Of a stretch of 64,000 nucleotides of DNA, positions 11,133 to 20,327 are shown in pieces. Within the stretch, counting starts at the first letter, position 1, and every line of letters starts with the position of its first letter. Under the pieces are notes generated by a model that did no database searches, was not told the DNA's origin, and saw nothing but the letters and a program-made list of their open reading frames with translations. This DNA is from an uncultured Acidobacteriota bacterium (lineage in GTDB: Bacteria > Acidobacteriota > Blastocatellia > Pyrinomonadales > Pyrinomonadaceae). The position numbers and the translations under genes are program-made. The stretch spans positions 1 to 64,000 of the forward strand of contig CALMAH010000030.1 of the NCBI GenBank assembly GCA_937859595.1, written 5' to 3'.

Positions 11133-11987
11133 CTACTTTTGAAGTCCTAGAAGCGGGTTCTTACCGGCAAAGGTTGACCGAGCTAATTGGGTTGAGTTTT
11201 TTGGGATCGAAGGTCCGACGATGACGGGCCCGAAATCCAGCAGCTGCGACGAGGCATTTTCGCTATTCCACGAGACGACTCTTCGATTACCTGTACGGGG
11301 ATCGTAAAACACCGAAATAGCTTCTTTTGTTCGAAGGCTATCTGGACTTGGAATTTTGGACGTTTCGGCGATCGTTTCCGGTGGAGAAAAGCTGGAGAGC
11401 CTTCCTTGTTCCTTTAACCAGCGATACACTTTCACACCTTGCGAAACGTACCCGACAGTCTCTTTGTACGGCGGTACGCCGTGGGCGGTCCTGCGCCTCG
11501 ATGCATTGATCAATTTCCCATTGGCTCGTAATTCGCGGCCCTGAATATAGGCTAAGACCGTTCCTTCTCCGGCGTTGTAGGCTGCCAGAACAGACTCTAG
11601 TCTCCAATCGAAAAGCTGTCCCAAGTACTTTACATACCGAGCTGCTGCCCGGATTGATGATGTTGGTTCGTATGGATCGGCCAAACCAAATCGAGCTGCG
11701 GTTGCCGGCATGAATTGCATCATTCCCTGTGCATTCTTAGGACTAGTCAGCCATGGACGGAACCGGGTTTCGTTGTAGGCGATAGTCCAGAGAATTAGTG
11801 GGTCGACGCCTTCACTTCTTGCTGCTTTCTCTATGGTCGCCTCGAAAACTCTCGCTCGCGAAAGTACGTCCATTCTTGCAAGTGTGCTTCGGGAAACTCT
11901 TTGTGTTTCCTGGGACGCAGCTGATAAAGGAAAGCCGAGCAAGGACGGGATGATGAGTACGAGGGCGAAGGTGATCGGTTGCTTCAT
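11133..11987 (-). CDS. virB1: VirB1-like lytic transglycosylase (SLT domain)
   Basis: 284 residues from the ATG at 11987, chosen because a signal peptide (MKQPITFALVLIIPSLLG) begins there. An earlier ATG at 12065 lies upstream of the apparent promoter. The SLT domain shows YNETRFRPW with the catalytic Glu, GMMQFMPATAARFG and AAYNAGEGTV. The enzyme cleaves peptidoglycan in the periplasm to open a passage for the channel. It is divergent from virB2 and separate from the virB8 operon. Its predicted sigma-54 start lies only about two bases before the ATG, implying an almost leaderless mRNA. Confidence 0.88.
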   Translation of the reverse strand: MKQPITFALVLIIPSLLGFPLSAASQETQRVSRSTLARMDVLSRARVFEATIEKAARSEGVDPLILWTIAYNETRFRPWLTSPKNAQGMMQFMPATAARFGLADPYEPTSSIRAAARYVKYLGQLFDWRLESVLAAYNAGEGTVLAYIQGRELRANGKLINASRRRTAHGVPPYKETVGYVSQGVKVYRWLKEQGRLSSFSPPETIAETSKIPSPDSLRTKEAISVFYDPRTGNRRVVSWNSENASSQLLDFGPVIVGPSIPKNSTQLARSTFAGKNPLLGLQK

Positions 11988-11999
11988 GCCGACGGCATC

Positions 12000-12015
12000 G
12001 GCAACCGATGTGCCA
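12000..12015 (-). promoter_or_regulatory. Sigma-54 promoter for virB1
   Basis: The minus strand reads TGGCACA, four bases, TTGCC, with exact GG-N10-GC spacing. Predicted start is near 11989, immediately before the transglycosylase ATG at 11987. It lies back to back with the virB2 promoter at 12034. Confidence 0.65.
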
Positions 12016-12033
12016 ACAATCCATTCGTCGAAA

Positions 12034-12049
12034 CGGCACGACCCTTGCA
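12034..12049 (+). promoter_or_regulatory. Sigma-54 promoter for the virB2-virB6 operon
   Basis: The plus strand reads CGGCACG, ACCC, TTGCA: a near-perfect match to the -24/-12 consensus with correct spacing. Predicted start is near 12060, leaving a leader of about 60 bases before virB2. The leader contains an AAAGCG/CGCTTT inverted repeat at about 12049-12074 of unknown meaning. Confidence 0.8.
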
Positions 12050-12120
12050 AAGCGAGAGAAATCATTGACGCTTTTGGTCATTCATCAGCATCAGGAAAAT
12101 CCACTTCAGCGAGGACGAAT

Positions 12121-12462
12121 ATGAAGAAACTTTTAACGATCACAAAGGAAGGGCTAACCCCATTGGCACCGTTCGCCTTGGTATTGCTTTTCACAAATCT
12201 TGTTTCGGCCCAAGGCCCGATCTTCACCGGCGATGCGAGCAATCTTTCGAACATCATTCGCGAAGCCCTCAAGCTTATGGCGATCATTTTGTTCTGTCTC
12301 GGAGCGGTCGGCGTAGCATGGTCGATCTACAACAAGATGACCGGCAAAGAGTGGGGCAACCAGGCCTTTGGGTCACTCCTTTCTTTTGCTTTCGGAACCA
12401 TCGTCGCGGTGTTCTGGCAGCTCGCACAGGGCCGGGCGGTCGGAGTTGACACGAACTTCTAG
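12121..12462 (+). CDS. virB2: VirB2/TrbC-like pilin subunit
   Basis: 113 residues from the ATG at 12121, preceded by a GAGGA ribosome site. The frame extends further upstream but the signal sequence begins here. A signal peptide with probable cleavage after VSAQG is followed by two hydrophobic helices (around 47-67 and 84-100), the usual VirB2/TrbC pattern. It would form the conjugative pilus or channel lumen. First gene of the rightward T4SS operon. Confidence 0.82.
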   Translation: MKKLLTITKEGLTPLAPFALVLLFTNLVSAQGPIFTGDASNLSNIIREALKLMAIILFCLGAVGVAWSIYNKMTGKEWGNQAFGSLLSFAFGTIVAVFWQLAQGRAVGVDTNF

Positions 12463-12474
12463 GGGGACAGACCA

Positions 12475-12810
12475 ATGAGAAGACGTGTAACACGACCAAA
12501 TGTTTTCCGAGGACTCAAGAGGTTCGGGGTCTACTCGACGGACTGGAAGTTTATCCTGATCCCCACAGCCATTGCTTATCTCGTTCCGTTTGTTCTAGGT
12601 GTTTGGGTCGGATATGTCCCGTTGGGCTTCCCGGTAGGATTACTGGTATTTCTCACGCTCTTGGGAACCTTCAATTACCTACGCCTAAGCAAGCCATCGT
12701 ACTGGCTTTCTCAGAAGTTCGACGCTGAGATCGACGGGTGGGCGACGTTTCGACCGCCGCTGAACAGCGAGATCGAGCCACTCGTTTGGACTATCCCAAC
12801 CCAAAAATAA
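12475..12810 (+). CDS. virB3: VirB3/TrbD-like protein
   Basis: 111 residues with a basic N terminus (MRRRVTRPNVFRGLKR), two hydrophobic segments (about 25-60) and a soluble tail ending PLVWTIPTQK. Size, topology and position between virB2 and virB4 identify it as VirB3/TrbD, an inner-membrane partner of the VirB4 ATPase. Twelve bases separate it from virB2 and 15 from virB4. Confidence 0.75.
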   Translation: MRRRVTRPNVFRGLKRFGVYSTDWKFILIPTAIAYLVPFVLGVWVGYVPLGFPVGLLVFLTLLGTFNYLRLSKPSYWLSQKFDAEIDGWATFRPPLNSEIEPLVWTIPTQK

Positions 12811-12825
12811 ACGAAGGAAATAAAC

Positions 12826-15702
12826 ATGGACATCGCAAACCTATCATTCACACAGATCGCAATCTCACTCTTCGGCGGACTTTTCTCCGCAGGTCTTGGT
12901 CTAGTAGCCGGATACCGGATCATCCCGGCATTCAAACTACAAAGAGGTCGGACGGTGGCTGGCCCGATATCGGCAAAGAAGAAAGAACGATCTATGGCAG
13001 AAGCCGTTGGACGACTGCTTCCGACCGAAATCGCCGGGCTGGACGGCAACATCATCCGATACAGGGACGGGAGCTACGGCAAGGCGTACATCTTCGAGCC
13101 GTCGAACAGTCTCTACATAGATGGGAATGTGACTGAACAGCGGATCGAAGAACTGAAGACGATCCTCAAGTTCGAGAAGCCGAAGAACACGGTCATACAG
13201 TTTCGATTTCTTAACTCGCTTGATACCGGAGAGGTTCTTCGAGACCATTTGCTCTCACGCGATCCGGAATCGTCCGACCCGGTCGCAGGCGTCCTTCAAG
13301 CCACCAATCTTTCACTCCATGAAGAAGCCATAAGATCCGGTGAAGTGATGCGGCAGTCCGCGACAGTCTGGATCCGCGTGCCCGTAAGAGATGCTGCAGA
13401 CAATAGCCCTCTTTCGTCGCTACTGCCCTCGCTTGTACGAGACGTCAAAGAATACGGCATCGCGCGACTTTTCCGCTCGCCCCTATTGAGGATAAGAAAT
13501 CGCGAAAGTGAATTGATGGTGCAAAGAGAGGTGCAAAGTGAAGCCGCGTGCCGACTCAAAGCGGCACGTGTCTTTCAGTCGTTCGAAGCTAACTTTCCGC
13601 GAGGGCTTCAGCTTCGTGAGATGAGCCGAACGGAAATTTTCGAAGCACTCTTTATCAGCCATCGCCGTGAACATCAAGACTTTCCAAACCTCCCAGACTT
13701 GCAGCATTCAACGTGTGTCGATCTAAGGCGATATCTGTGCAGTACAAGTATCGAGAGCACGCGTGAGCAATTTGTCCGGCACAATGGCACGCCCGTATGC
13801 CTGGTCAGCCTGAAAACTCTTCCGAACGGATTTGTTACCGCCGACATAATGCGCTACCTGACGGCCACACGAGCTCTGGGATTTCCTCACGAGATCGTCG
13901 TTGATCTGATGACAACCCAGAAACAGGCTGCAAAAAAAGACCTGCAAAAGCGCATCGACCGGATAGAGGGAAGCCGGAATACCTGGCTCGGATTTAGGAA
14001 TCTCAAGAAAGACGCGATCGTGATCAAGTCCGATCTTGAAGATCTTCTCGAACAGGTAGAGGGCGATAACGAAGAGATCTGCAACCTGCGGCTGAATGTC
14101 ATCGTCTTTGCGAGCCGCTCGAAAGGAACGAAGGAAGCTCGGAAGCAGCTTGAGATACTTGATGACCGGTGCGATGCGGTTGTTTCCTCGATCCGAAAGA
14201 AGATCGGTGCCGATGCGATACGGGAAGATGCGATCAGGCAGCGAGCCATCTATCCGCGAATGCTTGCGGGTGAACTCTCCTCGAAGCCAACCGGCCAGGA
14301 ACTCACTGAGACTGCCGATTCGGTAATAGCATTTGTCCCGACGGAAACCAGCTGGCGGGGAAGTAAACGCCCGCACAGCATCTTTACAACCCCGAACGGG
14401 CAGATGTTCGGCCTCAATCTCTACGATCGGGCGCTCATCAAATCCCCAACCGTCATAGTTACGGCCGCGTCCGGTGAAGGAAAGTCATTCCTCGCTTCGA
14501 TGCTGATCACGGATATCAGGGCGCACCGCGGAAACGTTAAGGTCCGGGTGATGGACTACAGGCATTCGTTCAAGCCAATTTGTCGCCTGTTCGGCGGCCG
14601 CCACATAGAGTTCAATGAAGCCGATCCCAAGCCCATCAACATCTGGAACTACCCCGGGATCGAGACGGGCATCCAGCCGACAAAGCGGCAGCTTTCGATG
14701 GTTTTGACGGACATCCTTATCCTAAGCAAGACGTCGAAGAACGACGCGATCACAAGCGCAATAGCCGCGACCGTCATCGATGAGGTTTATAAGATGGCGC
14801 TCGCCCGCAACGGAGACGGCAGGCCGAAGTTCCAGCCAACACTGGGACATTTCCTCGATGTTCTTAAGACCTATCACTGGGAACCGGCACAGCAGGAGCC
14901 GGCTAGCGAACTTTACCTAAAACTCAATGTTCATCGCAAAGATCCCTGGCTCAACTCGCCGACTCATCCCGACTATGACGTTCCATCGATGTTCGATGTG
15001 TTCGAGCTTTCGGGCATAAGCGGTCTCGACGAAAAGATCCGCGAGAGCGTCGGCTTTCGAATCAGCGCCCAGATAATGCAGGAGATCGGCGAAGAAGACG
15101 ACCGCCAACAAAAGACCCCGATCCTTTTTCTTTGCGATGAGATGCGCGAGATCAACCGACACTTTCCGGCGATCCAGGAGCTTATAGCCGAGGCATCAGT
15201 AACAGGCCGCAAGGAAGGCTTAGTGACGGTCCTTTTCTCGCAAGCCTACGAGCACTTTACAGGAACCGCAGAACGTCCGAATGAGATCGGAATTGACCTC
15301 GTAAAAAACTCCGGCGTAAAGATGATCGGCAAACAGATCGGCGGCTTCGACCGTCTGGCGTCAGACTGCGAACTCGCTCCCGAAACCGTCGCAGCTATCC
15401 GAGCGATCAGAAATCAATATGGCAGATATACGCAATGGGTGTTCGTGATCGGAAGCGGTGCCGACAAGATCGTCCAGATGGCCGAGATACGTCTTTCGCC
15501 GGCAATGCTTTGGGCAAACACCAACGATACGAATGAAGCGAACGCTCGACGACTCGTCGAAAACATTCGGCCGGACTTGCCGCCTGAGATCGTCGTGTCG
15601 TGGCTCGCCTCGAAGTATCCGAGCGGATTAACGGCGATCGGACTCACGGAGATCTCTTCTTTTGACCTCAATGAACTGAGTGGTCTGGAGGTAGCAGCAT
15701 GA
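12826..15702 (+). CDS. virB4: VirB4/TrbE secretion ATPase
   Basis: 958 residues. An N-terminal hydrophobic stretch (about 10-30) precedes the CagE/TrbE domain, then the C-terminal ATPase with Walker A ASGEGKS (548-554) and Walker B ILFLCDE (ending at residues 771-772). VirB4 powers pilus biogenesis and substrate transfer at the inner membrane. Its length slightly exceeds Agrobacterium VirB4 (about 790). Its stop overlaps the virB5-like start by four bases. Confidence 0.92.
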   Translation: MDIANLSFTQIAISLFGGLFSAGLGLVAGYRIIPAFKLQRGRTVAGPISAKKKERSMAEAVGRLLPTEIAGLDGNIIRYRDGSYGKAYIFEPSNSLYIDGNVTEQRIEELKTILKFEKPKNTVIQFRFLNSLDTGEVLRDHLLSRDPESSDPVAGVLQATNLSLHEEAIRSGEVMRQSATVWIRVPVRDAADNSPLSSLLPSLVRDVKEYGIARLFRSPLLRIRNRESELMVQREVQSEAACRLKAARVFQSFEANFPRGLQLREMSRTEIFEALFISHRREHQDFPNLPDLQHSTCVDLRRYLCSTSIESTREQFVRHNGTPVCLVSLKTLPNGFVTADIMRYLTATRALGFPHEIVVDLMTTQKQAAKKDLQKRIDRIEGSRNTWLGFRNLKKDAIVIKSDLEDLLEQVEGDNEEICNLRLNVIVFASRSKGTKEARKQLEILDDRCDAVVSSIRKKIGADAIREDAIRQRAIYPRMLAGELSSKPTGQELTETADSVIAFVPTETSWRGSKRPHSIFTTPNGQMFGLNLYDRALIKSPTVIVTAASGEGKSFLASMLITDIRAHRGNVKVRVMDYRHSFKPICRLFGGRHIEFNEADPKPINIWNYPGIETGIQPTKRQLSMVLTDILILSKTSKNDAITSAIAATVIDEVYKMALARNGDGRPKFQPTLGHFLDVLKTYHWEPAQQEPASELYLKLNVHRKDPWLNSPTHPDYDVPSMFDVFELSGISGLDEKIRESVGFRISAQIMQEIGEEDDRQQKTPILFLCDEMREINRHFPAIQELIAEASVTGRKEGLVTVLFSQAYEHFTGTAERPNEIGIDLVKNSGVKMIGKQIGGFDRLASDCELAPETVAAIRAIRNQYGRYTQWVFVIGSGADKIVQMAEIRLSPAMLWANTNDTNEANARRLVENIRPDLPPEIVVSWLASKYPSGLTAIGLTEISSFDLNELSGLEVAA

Positions 15703-16631
15703 CTAGGAATAACAGAACAGTAAAGCAGATCGTTCTCGGAGTAATTCTCTCGTCGATATTTATCGGAATAGATGTGCGTCCTGCGCAGGCGCAGTGGACC
15801 GTTTTCGATCCGTCGCAATATACGCTTCAGGTCGCGAAAAGGATCGAAGAGGCCGCGCGGTGGGTCGAGACCATCAATCACTATATCCAAACCTATGAGC
15901 AAGCTGTTCGGCAGTACGAGAAGATGGTCGAAAGCGTAACCAACCTGCGCGGGATCCTCGACAAGGTCGATGAGCAGGTAATGCGGCACAAGCAACTCAT
16001 AACTACCTACGCCACCATCGGCCGCCTGATTCGCGGCACCTTCGAGCTAAAAAAGCGAATTGAGGCGACGATCACGAGCCAGATACATTCGGTAGTAAAT
16101 ATTGCGAGACGCTTGAAGAACGGCATCTTCGATATGGAAGCAAACAAGCGTGACCTTGATGATTTTATACGCCACTCGATCGGTCGCAGTGCCGATGCTC
16201 ACTTGGCCAATTTGGAACGTCTTGCAAAGCTGGATTCCGAACTCGAAAGGATGCTCTTTGACCGTGAGAACATCCTTCTCGATCTCGCAAAACTTTACGA
16301 AGAACGTGAACGGATCGCTGATGAGACCAGGGCGATCTCTGCGAATCCTTCCGCTAACCAGGACGGTGTGCAATCCCTCATCGACCAAATGCTCGCCATC
16401 AATCTGCGCATAACTACCGTCGAGGGTCAGCTGCGAGAACTCGAAGCCAAGATACAGGCTAAATTCATTGTCTATGGCTTGAAGATCGAACAGATGACCG
16501 AATTCGGAAAGGAGATACGCCGCAGCACCGAGATGATGACGGGTATCACTCAAGCGTCAGATGAATTCCTACGCGAACTCGAACGCTACGAAGTATGGAA
16601 CGATGACGTCTATCAAAGCCCGCTTCCATAG
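15699..16631 (+). CDS. virB5: VirB5/TrbJ-like periplasmic protein
   Basis: 310 residues with a signal peptide ending near AQAQW (residue 32) and an almost wholly alpha-helical mature part. It contains the WTVFDPSQYTLQVAKRIEEA and TINHYIQTYEQAVRQYEKM patterns typical of TrbJ/VirB5 proteins. The family forms minor pilus components or tip adhesins. The ATG overlaps the virB4 stop (ATGA), so the two are probably translationally coupled. Confidence 0.8.
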   Translation: MTRNNRTVKQIVLGVILSSIFIGIDVRPAQAQWTVFDPSQYTLQVAKRIEEAARWVETINHYIQTYEQAVRQYEKMVESVTNLRGILDKVDEQVMRHKQLITTYATIGRLIRGTFELKKRIEATITSQIHSVVNIARRLKNGIFDMEANKRDLDDFIRHSIGRSADAHLANLERLAKLDSELERMLFDRENILLDLAKLYEERERIADETRAISANPSANQDGVQSLIDQMLAINLRITTVEGQLRELEAKIQAKFIVYGLKIEQMTEFGKEIRRSTEMMTGITQASDEFLRELERYEVWNDDVYQSPLP

Positions 16632-16676
16632 GGACCGGACCTAAGAACTCATCTAAGCACTAAACAAACCAAAGCC

Positions 16677-18920
16677 ATGAGAAACGCGTCTACTTTTCGC
16701 CACGCTTTAGCGACAGCTCTATTCGTTCTCGCCTGCTCCGTCTCGCCATGCCTCCTCGCCACGCCAGCGGCCGGGCAAACCCGGCCGCGCCCTCCTCGCC
16801 CACCGCGTGTCGAAGGACAGACGCCGATCGGCACGATGAACGGGCAGCCCGTTACGGCGAACGATCTGATTATGACCGTTAACCCGGATTCACCGTTCAT
16901 GCCGCCGCTTGACGGAAGTCCGGCTCCGGCTCTTAGAGAGTTCGAGGACAGATATCCCGCAAATCCTGTCACGAGTCCATCCCCCGGTCCAGTGTTGCCG
17001 CCGAAGCCGCCCGCTCCGAGTTTCAGCGAGCAGATCAGAAACCTAATGCGAACCGGCCAGGAATGGCTTTTTCAGTCCGTACTGAACGTGATCGTAAAGC
17101 CGCTAATGCCGATCCTTACTTTCCTCGCATGGATCATTGCGAGCTTCGTTCTGATCTTTGCGTTCATAAGAAGATTCCACGACAACCGCGGGCTTGGACC
17201 CGAGCAGCTTGTTGCCTGGGCAATTCGGTCGATCATCTTCATGGTATTGATCGGGGCCAGCCCGTTCATCATCGACGGCCTCACGATCACCGGGAAGTTC
17301 TTTGCACGGCCGATCCGTGCCTACAACCGTTCACTGGTAACTGAGTTCGACGAAAAGATGAAACAGTATGTGAAAGCAAACTTCGCTGTCGAAGATCCAA
17401 ACGAGTTGCTTGCCGAACGGCTTCCAAACGGAGAGCCGGGCCTTGTCGGCATCATCATGGATAAGGAATCATCCGTGAAAGACATAACCGGAGAACTCAA
17501 TATACTCGGATGGAATATGCCCAGGATGTTTACCTTTATGGTGATCGGGCAGAACATCATAAAGTTCGGCGGACTCTTTCTGGCGATCGCGGGGCTGTTC
17601 ATTTTGATCGGCCTGAAACTGGCTGCTCCGGTACTGGCAGCTTTCGGCTTTGACGAGAAGTTTGCGGCTCAGATGTTCTATCCGTTCTGTTGGGGCGTCG
17701 CTACTTTTGCGCTGGCATTTCCGATGGTAAAAGAAGTGACTCTCTATGTTTGCTATGCCCTCGGCGTTCTCGCGCTTTCTATCTACAACGGTGAGAGCAC
17801 ATTTTCTCTCGATCCCGCCACCGCGCAGATCATTACCAACGGTGCTTACGATCCAGCGTCGAGTGCGCTTATCGTTACCGCATTGTTCTTCGTGTCTAGC
17901 CTCTGTTTCATTCTTGTTCCGTGGCTTAGCTATCGAGTTCTTCGCGGACAGGTTTATGAGGGCGTATCTCAAATATCGATGGGATGGATGCTTTCAAGTT
18001 TAGGGACCGCACTTGAGACATACGGATTAGTGGCCGGAGCCGCTATCAACCGTCAAGCTGAAAACACCCAGATCCAGGGCATCTACAATGCGGAACAGAC
18101 AGCCGCGAAGAAGGCTCTTGAAGCGGCGAACCAGTCAACAGACGCAAGGTTGATCTCATCGGTCGCTGGAGTCGAGGGCGGGCTCGTTACAAATCTTGGG
18201 CAGATCCGCGCCAATCAGGTAACGCAATCTCTGCTCGCAGAAGCAAGCATGAACTATGGACTAAGCAGCAGCCGCTCTGCTACAAATCGTGAGATCACAG
18301 GTACCTTGGCTGAAGCCCAAGGAACGAAGGAAGCACGTAGCTTTGATGGAAAAAAGGAAGTTGAACTCCGGGGCCAGGGCAACATGGAGCGCTTTGGTAT
18401 GAAGACATATGAACTCACGCCGGGCGGTTCGTCGATCGCGGGTACATCCGTTCCGATCCGAACTGGCCAAGAACTTTTCGACTGGTCAAGAGACAAGCAT
18501 CCGATACAGGAAGTCAACAAGCAGATGGATTCTAGTACGCGAAGCGCTGTTGCTCTCCAAAATAACAACACCGATATCGTCGCCGACAAAAAGGTCGAAG
18601 CTAGCAATACCTATCAAGGCGAGATCAATCAAGCTCTTGAAACACAGGCTTCACAAAGCAAACAGGCGTTTAACACGGGAAGTTCTATCGCTTCTTCAAG
18701 CAGCAGACAAGGAGCAGGAATTCAGCTTTCCGGTATCAGACGCTCCGCTGACCTGGAGAAGGATTCGAATCAACTAAACTTCGAAGGCCGGAGCGAAGCG
18801 GCTTCTATAAATCAAACAGCCGCGATGGAAGCAGCAAGGCTTCGTTTGGTCTCGACGGTCGTAACAGGTTTCTTCAGAGATATGGATCGGCGATTGGAAG
18901 AAATGAAGCCAAAGTACTAA
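16677..18920 (+). CDS. virB6: VirB6/TrbL-like polytopic membrane protein
   Basis: 747 residues. A signal-like N terminus and Pro-rich linker (to about residue 115) are followed by about six hydrophobic segments (roughly 135-430), the hallmark of TrbL/VirB6. The last 300 residues are hydrophilic, rich in Ala, Gln, Ser and Thr, and likely disordered or helical. VirB6 family proteins form part of the inner-membrane DNA path. Last gene of the rightward T4SS operon. Confidence 0.8.
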   Translation: MRNASTFRHALATALFVLACSVSPCLLATPAAGQTRPRPPRPPRVEGQTPIGTMNGQPVTANDLIMTVNPDSPFMPPLDGSPAPALREFEDRYPANPVTSPSPGPVLPPKPPAPSFSEQIRNLMRTGQEWLFQSVLNVIVKPLMPILTFLAWIIASFVLIFAFIRRFHDNRGLGPEQLVAWAIRSIIFMVLIGASPFIIDGLTITGKFFARPIRAYNRSLVTEFDEKMKQYVKANFAVEDPNELLAERLPNGEPGLVGIIMDKESSVKDITGELNILGWNMPRMFTFMVIGQNIIKFGGLFLAIAGLFILIGLKLAAPVLAAFGFDEKFAAQMFYPFCWGVATFALAFPMVKEVTLYVCYALGVLALSIYNGESTFSLDPATAQIITNGAYDPASSALIVTALFFVSSLCFILVPWLSYRVLRGQVYEGVSQISMGWMLSSLGTALETYGLVAGAAINRQAENTQIQGIYNAEQTAAKKALEAANQSTDARLISSVAGVEGGLVTNLGQIRANQVTQSLLAEASMNYGLSSSRSATNREITGTLAEAQGTKEARSFDGKKEVELRGQGNMERFGMKTYELTPGGSSIAGTSVPIRTGQELFDWSRDKHPIQEVNKQMDSSTRSAVALQNNNTDIVADKKVEASNTYQGEINQALETQASQSKQAFNTGSSIASSSSRQGAGIQLSGIRRSADLEKDSNQLNFEGRSEAASINQTAAMEAARLRLVSTVVTGFFRDMDRRLEEMKPKY

Positions 18921-18946
18921 ATCCTGTCGATCTGCTAGTCCCTAGG

Positions 18947-18975
18947 CTTGAATAGCGCGTCCGGCGCTATTCAGG
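18947..18975 (+). terminator. Hairpin after virB6, possible terminator
   Basis: GAATAGCGC pairs with GCGCTATTC around a five-base loop, and the stem extends by three more pairs (one G-T) to about 12. No clean T-run follows, so it may be a weak or factor-assisted terminator, or a 3' mRNA stabiliser. Confidence 0.45.
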
Positions 18976-19036
18976 CTGTGCATCTTTGTTGCGGCGGCCC
19001 TGTTGGCGCCAATTGAGATTCTTGTACCCTTATTCT

Positions 19037-19066
19037 TGTAGGAAAAAAATAGTATTTTTTCCTACA
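19037..19066 (+). promoter_or_regulatory. Perfect 12-bp inverted repeat, likely operator
   Basis: TGTAGGAAAAAA at 19037-19048 is exactly mirrored by TTTTTTCCTACA at 19055-19066 with a six-base centre, 17 bases upstream of the DUF6088-like start. AbiEi-type antitoxins are known to repress their own promoters by binding inverted repeats, so this is probably an autoregulatory site. Confidence 0.6.
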
Positions 19067-19083
19067 GGAGCATAGGGTCACAA

Positions 19084-19720
19084 ATGGGCCAAACAATTGA
19101 ACAACAAATACTTGCGAGGGCATACGGGCACGGTAGGGGTTGGGCCTTTTCATCAAAAGATTTCCTGCATTTAGGCAGCCGCAAGGCAGTCGATGTCGCC
19201 CTGATCCGCTTAACCAACGCAGGGACGATCCGACGGGTAATTCGAGGGATATATGACTACCCAAGATTTAGTGACTTTCTAAATCAGCAACTCGGCCCCG
19301 ACATCCACCAGGTCTCATTAGCCCTTGCACGAAAGTTCGGATGGTCGATCCAGGCCGGATCGGCGGCGGCGTTGAACCTGATTGGCCTTTCAACTCAAGT
19401 TCCCAGTCAGTTCATTTACTATTCAAACGATCCCGATCGAAAGTACGTCATCGACAAGACCGCATTGCAATTTGAGAAGACCACTCTGAAAGATTCGAAT
19501 GGAAGAAACGGGGATCGTTGTGCAGGCCATAAAGGCACTGGGTCAAAAGCAGATAACGAGCGACGTGCGGAGAACGATTCGGGAATGGTTAGGCCCAAAC
19601 AAATTATCAAAGGTGCTTAAGGATGCAGAACGTATTACGGATTGGGTTTATGCCGAGATAAAGAAGATCTGCATGGAGGCGATGAGTGGCCGTGACTTTA
19701 GCTTCCGAGCCTTTGCGTGA
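19084..19720 (+). pseudogene. Frameshifted DUF6088 / AbiEi-like antitoxin gene
   Basis: The first frame (19084 onward) encodes an N-terminal winged-helix region (SSKDFLHLGSRKAVDVALIR...IRRVIRGIYDYP) and the family motif LNLIGLSTQVP, running to about 19490. The expected continuation (TGIVVQAIKALGQKQITSDV to AEIKKIC) sits in the +1 frame from about 19496 to 19720. The join near TTLK/DS looks like a one-base insertion. As read, the first frame runs on to a false stop at 19620 and the second could only be made separately. DUF6088 proteins are transcriptional regulators related to type IV antitoxins. No partner toxin gene is adjacent. It may be a true pseudogene or a sequencing slip. Confidence 0.75.
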
Positions 19721-19740
19721 CTGATCCTTTGCCTTTGTGG

Positions 19741-20316
19741 TCAAGGGAGTATGACCTGCAGATGCTTAGCCAGTAACGCCTCAAGTTTTAATTCTTTTGC
19801 GGCTCGTCCGAGTTTCACTTCCGTAGTCTTTCTTTGTGCGAGGGATTCCCGAGCTGCTTTGATCGCGGTTCTTTCGCCTATTTTAGTGATGAATTTCAGG
19901 GCTTCAAGGACCGCCCTTTCTACAGTTACTATTCGATATCCCTTTTCATCCATGATCTCTTTGTCGAGTCTGGTTTTCGTTCGAATGAGTCTATAGCCTT
20001 TCATTCTGGTTCTTTTTCCAGGAGGAACAACTACCCATATCTCCCCCGGCACCTGTTCGGCAAGATTGTAATGATAAAGGGCAGAAAGACCGCCAACCGC
20101 CGAATCCTGCCCAAACTTTGAATACGCAACCTGAAATCCTACATCTTTATCCAGCGAAGCTTTCGGATGGACGTAGATCCCACGGCCAAGCCGAACGAGA
20201 TCCTTCGCGGCGACGAGTCGTGATATGTCTTGTTGACTGATGCCCGTCGCTTTGCCCTGAGCCAGCGTAAAGACCCCGAGTCTTTTTAGCTTTTGTTCCA
20301 GTTGTCTGTCCATCAT
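19741..20316 (-). CDS. AbiEi-family antitoxin-like regulator (orphan)
   Basis: 191 residues. The N-terminal winged helix (VFTLAQGKATGISQQDISRL, LVRLGRGIYVHP) is typical of AbiEi antitoxins. It is followed by the AVGGLSALYHYNLAEQVP and VVVPPGKRTRMKG patterns of the antitoxin C-terminal domain. In AbiE systems this protein represses the operon and counteracts a nucleotidyltransferase toxin. None is encoded beside it; a complete pair exists at 37176-38841. A long palindrome lies upstream and also overlaps the divergent primase promoter, so it may control both directions. Confidence 0.78.
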   Translation of the reverse strand: MMDRQLEQKLKRLGVFTLAQGKATGISQQDISRLVAAKDLVRLGRGIYVHPKASLDKDVGFQVAYSKFGQDSAVGGLSALYHYNLAEQVPGEIWVVVPPGKRTRMKGYRLIRTKTRLDKEIMDEKGYRIVTVERAVLEALKFITKIGERTAIKAARESLAQRKTTEVKLGRAAKELKLEALLAKHLQVILP

Positions 20317-20327
20317 TTAAAGCATGT

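Noticed and set aside
11833..12120. N-terminal extension of the virB2 frame
   Set aside because: It overlaps virB1 and the promoters; the signal peptide and ribosome site place the start at 12121.
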